Made by a program: the position numbers and the translations under genes. A model generated the notes under the pieces. That model was given only the letters and a program-made list of their open reading frames with translations, did not search any database and was not told the origin of the DNA. This document shows, one piece after another, positions 1-5,019 of a stretch of DNA of 5,659 nucleotides. The stretch's first letter is position 1, and every line of letters starts with the position of its first letter. This stretch comes from Deltaproteobacteria bacterium (GTDB taxonomy: Bacteria > Desulfobacterota > DSM-4660 > Desulfatiglandales > HGW-15), in assembly GCA_016929815.1 (NCBI GenBank), contig JAFGIC010000016.1, positions 1-5,659 on the forward strand, written 5' to 3'.

Positions 1-33
1 GTAGCTATTAAATAATTTTTTCTTATGCTATAC

Positions 34-58
34 GGGGGATTATATCCCTTTGTATTTT
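34..58 (+). terminator. Possible intrinsic terminator of an upstream, unseen gene
   Basis: GGGAT (36-40) pairs perfectly with ATCCC (44-48) around a 3-base TAT loop, and two G-T wobbles (35/49, 34/50) can extend the stem. A T-rich tract (TTTGTATTTT, 49-58) follows on the + strand, as expected of a Rho-independent terminator. The stem is short, so this is only moderately likely. The same bases could be an operator, because ATACGGG plus CCC recurs on the minus strand at 1211-1228. Confidence 0.35.
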
Positions 59-62
59 CAAT

Positions 63-122
63 ATATAACGTAGGTAAAAAAGTAAAATATTAAAATGTTT
101 TATCTTTTTACTAACGTTATAT
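63..122. repeat. 60-bp AT-rich imperfect inverted repeat
   Basis: Bases 63-91 pair with 94-122 about a centre between 92 and 93. Of 29 positions, 24 are Watson-Crick, three are G-T (73/112, 82/103, 88/97) and two mismatch (72/113, 81/104). The outer arms are ATATAACGT and ACGTTATAT. As RNA it would form a long weak hairpin without a following T-run; as DNA it could be a large operator or a cruciform-prone site. It lies about 200 bp before the regulator gene. Its role is unknown. Confidence 0.6.
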
Positions 123-245
123 TCCTTGCCATCATTGCAAGATCCAAGGCCTGACAACAATCTTTACACAACCAGGAATTTGTAAACCGCCAAGAATGAC
201 GAGTTAATCAAATAATATACTCCTATGGTGCAGCATGCTTTTCCC

Positions 246-278
246 TTGACTTCCGTTAACACAATGTAAGATCATGTT
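246..278 (+). promoter_or_regulatory. Weak promoter/operator candidate for the regulator gene
   Basis: TTGACT (246-251) matches five of six -35 bases. TAAGAT (267-272) matches four of six -10 bases, with a spacer of 15, which is short. Overlapping it, 258-278 is an imperfect 21-bp palindrome (AACA..AT.T-A-A.AT..TGTT centred on 268), the kind of site an autoregulating IclR protein could bind. Neither element is strong, and the pairing of promoter and operator is an inference from position. Confidence 0.25.
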
Positions 279-322
279 TCAGCATTTCTTTATATTTTTA
301 TCAAATCAATGGAATGATTATT

Positions 323-1099
323 ATGAAGAAAAAGGTTGAGAGTCTTAGTTCCGTAGAGAAGGCATTGAAGATAATCAGATTTTTATCCGAACATCCTGAC
401 GGCTTGGGGCCTCTCGATATCAGCGAGAACCTGGGGCTTAGCGTCTCTACTGCCAGTCGTTTACTTATCATGCTGGCAAAACAGGATTTTGTTAGAAAGA
501 GCCCCTACGGCAAGAAATATGTCCTGGGGGATACCATTATTGATATAGGAAAATTATCTCACAAATATCTTGGGTCCCAATTGCTTCCCATCGCAGCGCA
601 TCATATAGACAGTCTGTGCAACTTTGTTGAAGAAAGCGCAATGCTGGAAGTCCTGGCCAAGGATAATGCCTTTATAGTCTACAGAGCGCAAGGTCAGAAC
701 GTTATCGGTGTTTCCATAAAAGACGGCACATTAATACCAGCACATGTATCTCCGGGAGCAAAGGCTATCATGGCCTTTTTATCTCAGGAAATCGTTGATG
801 ACATCCTCAAAGTAAAGCTGCCCCGATACACTGCCAAGACTATTACCGACAGGGAGGTATTAAAGAAAACCTTCGAACAGATCAGGAAGGATGGTGTAGC
901 CTTTGCAAATGGAGAATATAATATCGAACTCAACACCATGGGCGCCCCTATCTTCGACAGGAATAAGAAGCCTATAGCCGCTGTTGTTATAAGTATGCCA
1001 AGGTTCAGGGCCAAATATCACAAGCAAGAGGACTTGATCTCCAGATTAAAGGAGGCGTCATCGAAAATTTCTGAACAGGTCATTAAATATCAGCTCTAA
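323..1099 (+). CDS. IclR-family transcriptional regulator
   Basis: A 258-residue one-component regulator of normal length for the IclR family, which usually controls small catabolic operons in response to organic acids or aromatic compounds. An N-terminal winged helix-turn-helix (about residues 8-70: SSVEKALKIIRFL, then DISENLGLSVSTASRLLIML as the recognition region) is joined by a helix to the effector-binding domain (about 85-250). This contains the family signatures VSPGAKAIMAFL, EYNIELNTMGAPIFD and PIAAVVISMP. I chose ATG 323 over the in-frame ATG 314 because GGAA (311-314) then sits 8 bases upstream as a ribosome site, while ATG 314 has none and would add only MII. It lies 361 bp upstream of the exported SnoaL-type gene on the same strand, and the cluster downstream is its likely target. 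Whether it activates or represses, and its ligand, cannot be read from the sequence. Confidence 0.93.
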   Translation: MKKKVESLSSVEKALKIIRFLSEHPDGLGPLDISENLGLSVSTASRLLIMLAKQDFVRKSPYGKKYVLGDTIIDIGKLSHKYLGSQLLPIAAHHIDSLCNFVEESAMLEVLAKDNAFIVYRAQGQNVIGVSIKDGTLIPAHVSPGAKAIMAFLSQEIVDDILKVKLPRYTAKTITDREVLKKTFEQIRKDGVAFANGEYNIELNTMGAPIFDRNKKPIAAVVISMPRFRAKYHKQEDLISRLKEASSKISEQVIKYQL

Positions 1100-1166
1100 T
1101 TTACCGTGGGTTAAGCATCCTTTCTGCTGAAAAACTATTTAATGCATTGCCATTGCTCAGAGTTTT

Positions 1167-1199
1167 CAAAAATAATCCATTATTTTTGTCTTGACAAAA
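1167..1199. repeat. Two overlapping palindromes (AT-rich 22-mer and TTTTGTC-TT-GACAAAA)
   Basis: CAAAAATAAT (1167-1176) and ATTATTTTTG (1179-1188) form a perfect 10-bp inverted repeat around CC. The right arm is reused: TTTTGTC (1184-1190) pairs perfectly with GACAAAA (1193-1199) around TT. The two structures exclude each other as RNA hairpins. The first, with its T-run, could act as a weak terminator for the regulator gene. As DNA, either could be an operator next to the -35 box at 1191. A close relative of the first palindrome occurs at 3656-3678. Confidence 0.6.
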
Positions 1200-1228
1200 T
1201 ATCAATATATGGGAATATGATCCCGTAT
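1191..1228 (+). promoter_or_regulatory. Candidate promoter with palindromic operator
   Basis: A perfect TTGACA (1191-1196) is followed, after a long 19-base spacer, by TATGAT (1216-1221, five of six consensus). An inverted repeat, ATATGGGA (1207-1214) with TCCCGTAT (1221-1228), straddles the -10 box, so a bound regulator would block it or reposition polymerase. The non-optimal spacer suggests activator dependence if the promoter is real. The transcript would carry a leader of more than 200 bases before the SnoaL-type gene. Confidence 0.4.
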
Positions 1229-1342
1229 GGTGATAGTTGAATTTTTCAGCATTCATCAGATCAAACTTCAATATTTGCTTATACAGCAATAACAGATCCC
1301 AATTCAAACAAATTGTGCGGCTGAGAACAGAGCATTAAACAA

Positions 1343-1370
1343 TTGACCATAATAAACAGGTTTTTATTAA
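1343..1370 (+). promoter_or_regulatory. Second promoter candidate before the SnoaL-type gene
   Basis: TTGACC (1343-1348, five of six) and TATTAA (1365-1370, four of six) are separated by 16 bases. AATAAA (1351-1356) and TTTATT (1363-1368) form a small inverted repeat across the spacer and -10 box. Transcription would start near 1377, just before the AAGGAGG at 1379, giving a leader of roughly 84 bases for the SnoaL-type gene. It competes with the candidate at 1191-1221, and the sequence does not decide between them. Confidence 0.3.
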
Positions 1371-1383
1371 ACATGAAAAAGGA

Positions 1384-1413
1384 GGGACCAGACCTAATGC
1401 GATTCGATGTCCC
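1384..1413 (+). promoter_or_regulatory. Leader hairpin that could mask a ribosome site
   Basis: GGGAC (1384-1388) is complementary to GTCCC (1409-1413), with a 20-base loop that contains ATG 1397. Formation would cover the 3' part of the AAGGAGGG ribosome site. A 5-bp stem with so long a loop is marginal and could be chance. Confidence 0.2.
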
Positions 1414-1483
1414 GTGTAAAGTAATCAAAACCATATTAAGGTACGGAGGCAATAATAAAGATGAAAAAGAGGACCTTTTTTAA
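1397..1483 (+). CDS. Possible 28-residue leader peptide overlapping the SnoaL-type gene
   Basis: A short frame starts at ATG 1397 (MRFDVPCKVIKTILRYGG...) and ends at TAA 1481-1483. The best reason to consider it is an unusually strong ribosome site, AAGGAGG (1379-1385), 11 bases before the ATG. The next gene has exactly the same arrangement: GGAGG (1445-1449), 11 bases, ATG 1461. The frame runs through that second ribosome site and overlaps the SnoaL-type gene by 23 bases, an arrangement suited to translational coupling. The peptide matches no family I know and has no repeated regulatory codons as in amino-acid attenuators. An upstream in-frame ATG (1373) lacks a ribosome site. It may be only a spurious frame. 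Confidence 0.3.
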   Translation: MRFDVPCKVIKTILRYGGNNKDEKEDLF

Positions 1484-2474
1484 AGCGGCATTCGCATCAC
1501 TCTTGGTTTTGATACAAAGGGGTGTTGCCCATGGCGAAAGCGCCAATCCGAAAAAACAGGAAGACGGCCTGGAGAAGAAGATCGACCAACTTACCCTGAA
1601 GATGGAACGAATGGAGGCGCTTAATGCCATACAGAACCTGATAGCTAAAATGGATTACATGTATGAGGGCGGGATGTATGAGGCGAGAATGTCTTACATA
1701 GCGAAAAAAACACCTGGAGTTACAATTGAAATAGGTGCACGCGGTGTTTTCGAAGGCTATGAGAGTGCCAGGAGGACCCTTGTCGATACGGAGAAGTATT
1801 ATGAACGATCCCATGCCGAGGGAATGAAGAAGGCATTTCCAAACATCAAGTTTCCAAGCGACTTTGCAGGCAAATTTGAATCCAACCTTCTGGGCAGCCC
1901 CGTAATAGAGATAGCCGGCGATGGAAAGACTGCAAAGGGTGTGTGGATTTCGCTCATGACTGTAGGCAAGACCCATGACAATCAGGATAAACCGCAGGCC
2001 ATGTGGATATGGTGGAAGATCGGAGCGGATTTTGTTAAGGAAGACGGTGGGTGGAAGATATGGCATTATGTAAAGAATCCTGTCTACGCTACAACATATG
2101 ACGAGAGCTGGATGGATAATGCAATTTCCAGGGCGACAGGCGGGGGCTTCGGTCCTGGCGTACCTGCTCCGGCAGGCGGCTCATCACCAGGGCAGGGTGC
2201 AACATCTGCGGCCGGTGCAATCGCAGGCGCTGGAATTGCCAAGGGTGCAGGCGCCCCCCCTGGAGGCGCACCTCCATCGTCACGCGGAACCGTCCTTGAC
2301 GCCAACGGCAAGATTACTTCTTCCCACGGGACAACTGCGGACCGAACTACTTCGAAGCTTTATCACTCTTACAGCATAGCAGAAGAGGCACAGCTGGTTC
2401 CAATGCCGCCTGAACCCTATGAAAGATTCAACGATAAGGATGCATATGTCTATCCATCATTGCCGCCGGTATAA
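1461..2474 (+). CDS. Exported NTF2/SnoaL-like domain protein with Gly/Ala/Pro-rich linker
   Basis: A 337-residue protein starting after GGAGG (1445-1449). Residues 1-25 look like an export signal; KKRTFFK followed by AAFASLLVLI resembles a twin-arginine signal with Lys-Arg in place of Arg-Arg, though a Sec signal is possible. A short charged helix, perhaps coiled coil (33-55), leads into an NTF2-like cone fold (about 52-218). Typical of the SnoaL-like group are AKKTPGVTIEI (81-91), GVFEGYES (95-102), SPVIEIAGDGKTAKGVWIS (146-164) and DFVKEDGGWKIWHY (190-203). A linker dominated by Gly, Ala and Pro (227-275) follows, then a tail, VPMPPEPYERF (313-323), resembling the C-terminal end of related proteins that lack the linker. 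SnoaL-fold proteins include isomerases, dehydratases, hydrolases and non-catalytic binders. No catalytic residues can be assigned, so the reaction is unknown. It is probably the first full gene of a unit with the lactonase-type gene 29 bp downstream. Confidence 0.85.
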   Translation: MKKRTFFKAAFASLLVLIQRGVAHGESANPKKQEDGLEKKIDQLTLKMERMEALNAIQNLIAKMDYMYEGGMYEARMSYIAKKTPGVTIEIGARGVFEGYESARRTLVDTEKYYERSHAEGMKKAFPNIKFPSDFAGKFESNLLGSPVIEIAGDGKTAKGVWISLMTVGKTHDNQDKPQAMWIWWKIGADFVKEDGGWKIWHYVKNPVYATTYDESWMDNAISRATGGGFGPGVPAPAGGSSPGQGATSAAGAIAGAGIAKGAGAPPGGAPPSSRGTVLDANGKITSSHGTTADRTTSKLYHSYSIAEEAQLVPMPPEPYERFNDKDAYVYPSLPPV

Positions 2475-2503
2475 ACGGGGCATCTTCAATCAAGGAGAAA
2501 TTT

Positions 2504-3541
2504 ATGCACACTAACAGACCGGCACTGGCTATATGTCTTATCATTTTCATTTTTGTTTGTTTTAGCCATCACTCGTTTTCAGACGGAAGGAGTTCATTCT
2601 TGGCGCCGGGTGCTAAGATAAAGCTGGTGCAATCGGGATTTCAGGGTGCTGAAGGACCTGCTGTTGATGCCGATGGAAATGTTTATTTTACCGACACCTT
2701 CCCGGCGCTTATATATAAATGGACATGGGCAGATGGAAAAATTTCACTGTACAAGGAAAAGACAGGCAACGCCCACGGGCTGGCCTTCGATGCTCAAGGC
2801 CGTTTGATCATGACTGAATTTGCCCAAGGCAGGGTCACACGTGACGACATGAAGGGTAATATGACAGTCCTGGCAGATTCCTGTGACGGGAAAAGGCTTC
2901 ATATGCCGAACAAACTGTGGATAGATCCCAAGGGAGGAATTTATTTCAGTGATATGTATATTCCTGCATGGGTAATTTCAGGGGGAGGCCGCGGACAAGC
3001 TCCTGAAGGCAGAGGCCAGACCGGCGTTCCTGGCCAGGCGCCAGAAGGAAAGTCAGGAAATGAAGCAATTCCTGGCACAGCATCGGGTGCGCCTTCTAAA
3101 AATGAACTGGGAATTGTGTATATAACCCCCGATGTCAAAAAAGCCATCCGCGTGGCAAATGACCTCGATTCACCCAACGGTCTTATTGGAACGCCTGACG
3201 GCAAAACCTTCTATGCTGCTGATCGGGACAAAGTCTGGTCCTATAAAATAAATCCGGACGGCACGCTTAACGATAAAAAACTTTTTTGCGAAAAAAGTAC
3301 CGACGGATTTGCAATAGATGAAGAGAACAATGTGTATCTTGGAGACAAATCTCTTTTCATCTATTCTCCGTCAGGAGACCTGCTGGAAGAAATTCCCACG
3401 CCTGAAGGGATTTCAAACATGAAATTTGCAGGCAGGGAGCGCAAAACCCTTTTTATTACGCATCGTTCGAATGTTTATACGCTAGAGATGACAGTGAAAG
3501 GAGCGCCAACCGTTCTTGATCTGGCAAGAGGAACAAAATAG
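2504..3541 (+). CDS. Exported SMP-30/gluconolactonase/LRE-like beta-propeller
   Basis: A 345-residue protein with AAGGAG (2492-2497) six bases before its ATG. Residues 1-26 form a signal peptide with core LAICLIIFIFVCF and probable cleavage after SFS; no proper lipobox is seen. The rest is a six-bladed propeller of the SMP-30 family, metal-dependent lactonases that open sugar or other lactones. The likely metal ligands are present: Glu50 in GAEGPAVD, Asn225 in SPNGL and Asp268 in DGFAID; Asn136 in MPNKLWID matches the substrate-site Asn. Blade repeats such as DADGNVYFTD, DAQGRLIMTEF and DPKGGIYFSD are clear. A Gly/Pro-rich insert (about 159-198) with two GQAPEG repeats (164-169, 177-182) interrupts the fold after the third of these strands, where other members have a short loop. 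Intact ligands suggest an active enzyme, but its lactone is unknown, and some members hydrolyse phosphotriesters or have other roles. Confidence 0.9.
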   Translation: MHTNRPALAICLIIFIFVCFSHHSFSDGRSSFLAPGAKIKLVQSGFQGAEGPAVDADGNVYFTDTFPALIYKWTWADGKISLYKEKTGNAHGLAFDAQGRLIMTEFAQGRVTRDDMKGNMTVLADSCDGKRLHMPNKLWIDPKGGIYFSDMYIPAWVISGGGRGQAPEGRGQTGVPGQAPEGKSGNEAIPGTASGAPSKNELGIVYITPDVKKAIRVANDLDSPNGLIGTPDGKTFYAADRDKVWSYKINPDGTLNDKKLFCEKSTDGFAIDEENNVYLGDKSLFIYSPSGDLLEEIPTPEGISNMKFAGRERKTLFITHRSNVYTLEMTVKGAPTVLDLARGTK

Positions 3542-3557
3542 GTTCAGTCCATTAAGC

Positions 3558-3587
3558 TGCCGACAGTCCGGCAAGGGTTCTCTTGGC
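3558..3587 (+). terminator. Weak hairpin after the lactonase-type gene
   Basis: TGCCG (3558-3562) pairs with CGGCA (3569-3573) around a 6-base loop, 17 bases after the stop codon. A competing stem pairs CAAG (3572-3575) with CTTG (3582-3585). No T-run follows, so this is a poor intrinsic terminator; it could instead stabilise an mRNA end or partly attenuate transcription into the transporter gene. Confidence 0.25.
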
Positions 3588-3655
3588 TGTATGATAAACA
3601 TTTAGTGATGCACGAATCCCAGGAAAACAAGGCATCTTAAGAATGAGAAGAAAAT

Positions 3656-3678
3656 GAAAATAATATAAAATTATTTTC
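3656..3678. repeat. AT-rich palindrome upstream of the transporter gene
   Basis: GAAAATAAT (3656-3664) and ATTATTTTC (3670-3678) are perfect inverted arms of 9 bp around ATAAA. It ends 36 bases before the transporter start codon. Its core AAAATAAT...ATTATTTT is the same as in the palindrome at 1167-1188 upstream of the SnoaL-type gene, with a different spacer (5 against 2). It may be an operator, a weak hairpin or a promoter-region element; no clear -35/-10 pair could be placed beside it. Confidence 0.55.
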
Positions 3679-3714
3679 TGTATATGGCAAATATCAATTA
3701 AGCAGGAAGTACCA

Positions 3715-4998
3715 ATGGACGACGCCGATATAAGACATGTTTTTCGTAAATATTCTGCGGGCATCATGGCCGCAACGTTCCTGGCCCATTTTTTACAGCC
3801 GATCATGGTAAATGATACCATGAACATCTATTACGTCTATCTGCCCAAACTCTACGGATGGACCCGCGCACAGATCGCAATGGGGCTGACCATTGGCTCC
3901 CTGATAGCCATCCCCTGCAATTTTCTATTGGCAACACTGATAATGGTGGCCGACGCGCGCAAGATCACAACAGCCTGCATCGTCGGCATGGGGGTGTGCA
4001 CGGTCATTATCGCTAAGACCTCCAGCTATCCGTTGTTCCTTATCGCCTATATAATTAATGTTCAATGTTCCAAGGGGATGGTTCTAGGGGGTTTGCAGGC
4101 CTGCGCCTCGTGGTATATCTCGAAGCGGGGTCGTGTCCTTGGAATCGTAACAATAGCCTGCCCTCTTGCCTCTGCCGTTTACACGAACGGGATAATGCGA
4201 ATTATCGAAGCTACAGGCAGCTTCAGCATGGTCTATACTGTATGGGGCATTATTATTGTTATATTAGGTCTGGCATTCGGACCCCTGCTCAGAAGAAAAC
4301 CTGAAGATTATGATTTGTACCCGGACGGCATTGTCCGCAGTGAAGAAGAACTTGCCGTCCTCAGAAAGGCCCCGGACTCAGGCAAATGGCCTCTTTCCCG
4401 ATTATTTAAGACCAAAGAAACATGGTTTCTGATTATTGGCTGGAGCTGCATATTTATTGTTATGACCGGTTTCATGAGCATCTTTATTCCCAGAATGATT
4501 GAGTTGAAGGTCCCTCTGCCCCTGGCCCTGAACTTCCTTACAGGTGCCTCTCTACTGGGCATATTTCTCAGCTATATGTGGGGCTGGATCGACGATAGGA
4601 AAGGTCCTCACAAGGCCTCCATCGGCCTGGCCTCCTGCTATTTATTTATGAGTGTGGCCATGATGCTGGCCTCCGGAGGCAATATGGCATTAATTGTTAT
4701 AGCTGTCATCGGGGTTGCATCAGCTACCGGCGGTCTGCCCAATCTAAATCCTTCTTCCATTGCCTATGTGTATGGACGAAAGGATTTTATGGCCAACCTT
4801 AGGTGGATCATGATGATCGCAGGGGCCATTTCAGCACCGGCCTCCATTTTATTCAACCGGATATATGATACTCAGGGCAATTATGATTCCGTCTACACAA
4901 TCTGCTCAATCATTTCCGTTGTTGCCATCATATCCTTTATTTTGATACGCAGGACCTATGATCCGGAACGCCTGGCGCTTAAGGATACTGTAAAATAA
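3715..4998 (+). CDS. Major facilitator superfamily transporter (organic-anion type)
   Basis: A 427-residue inner-membrane protein with AGGAAG (3704-3709) five bases before the ATG. Twelve hydrophobic segments can be placed at about 17-40, 53-76, 84-101, 106-128, 140-160, 170-191, 236-258, 269-290, 300-319, 323-345, 362-384 and 391-412, in two halves joined by a charged loop (192-235). The second half has a good MFS motif A, GWIDDRKGPHK (290-300); the first-half copy (about 77-85, VADARKITT) is degenerate. YGWTRAQI before helix 2 and RRKPEDYDLYPDG (193-205) after helix 6 resemble oxalate/formate-antiporter-like and monocarboxylate-type members, so the cargo is probably a carboxylate or related small organic compound; uptake is more likely than efflux given the catabolic neighbours. 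It follows a 173-bp gap and precedes the flavoenzyme gene by 21 bp, so the two are likely co-transcribed. Confidence 0.92.
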   Translation: MDDADIRHVFRKYSAGIMAATFLAHFLQPIMVNDTMNIYYVYLPKLYGWTRAQIAMGLTIGSLIAIPCNFLLATLIMVADARKITTACIVGMGVCTVIIAKTSSYPLFLIAYIINVQCSKGMVLGGLQACASWYISKRGRVLGIVTIACPLASAVYTNGIMRIIEATGSFSMVYTVWGIIIVILGLAFGPLLRRKPEDYDLYPDGIVRSEEELAVLRKAPDSGKWPLSRLFKTKETWFLIIGWSCIFIVMTGFMSIFIPRMIELKVPLPLALNFLTGASLLGIFLSYMWGWIDDRKGPHKASIGLASCYLFMSVAMMLASGGNMALIVIAVIGVASATGGLPNLNPSSIAYVYGRKDFMANLRWIMMIAGAISAPASILFNRIYDTQGNYDSVYTICSIISVVAIISFILIRRTYDPERLALKDTVK

Positions 4999-5019
4999 TT
5001 AAAAATAAGGGGCATCTTT

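Larger units (their letters stand above)
1..322. other. Noncoding AT-rich region upstream of the IclR-type regulator
   Basis: No open frame of note crosses this stretch: all three + frames hit a stop within the first 15 bases, and the minus strand gives only very short frames. It holds a terminator-like hairpin near the left edge, a long imperfect palindrome, a minor stem-loop (CTTGC 125-129 with GCAAG 137-141) and weak promoter-like boxes before the regulator gene. The left-edge hairpin suggests a + strand transcript arriving from outside the window ends here, but that gene is not visible. Confidence 0.75.
1100..1372. other. Signal-rich intergenic region between regulator and SnoaL-type gene
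   Basis: No credible gene lies here; a 68-codon minus-strand frame (1101-1307) has no family resemblance and no good ribosome site. The region contains two overlapping palindromes (1167-1199), a perfect TTGACA box with a TATGAT box (1191-1221), an operator-like palindrome (1207-1228), a small ACAA-A-TTGT palindrome (1308-1316) and a second promoter candidate (1343-1370). This density of symmetric sites fits a regulated promoter region controlled by the adjacent IclR-type protein. Confidence 0.6.

Noticed and set aside
1497..2066. 189-codon minus-strand frame opposite the SnoaL-type gene
   Set aside because: It lies antisense to a gene with clear family motifs, its translation resembles no family, and no ribosome site precedes it.
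2098..2379. 93-codon + strand frame inside the SnoaL-type gene
   Set aside because: An alternate frame kept open by the GC-rich linker DNA; no ribosome site and a low-complexity translation.
3608..3640. Ten-codon frame in the gap before the transporter
   Set aside because: No ribosome site and far too short to support.
3552..3827. 91-codon minus-strand frame across the gap before the transporter
   Set aside because: It overlaps the start of the transporter gene, has no family resemblance, and would read through the AT palindrome; best explained as chance.
2477..5018. GGGGCATCTT repeated before the lactonase-type gene (2477) and before the flavoenzyme gene (5009)
   Set aside because: Ten-base matches are expected by chance in a window of this size, and the position relative to the start codon differs between the two.
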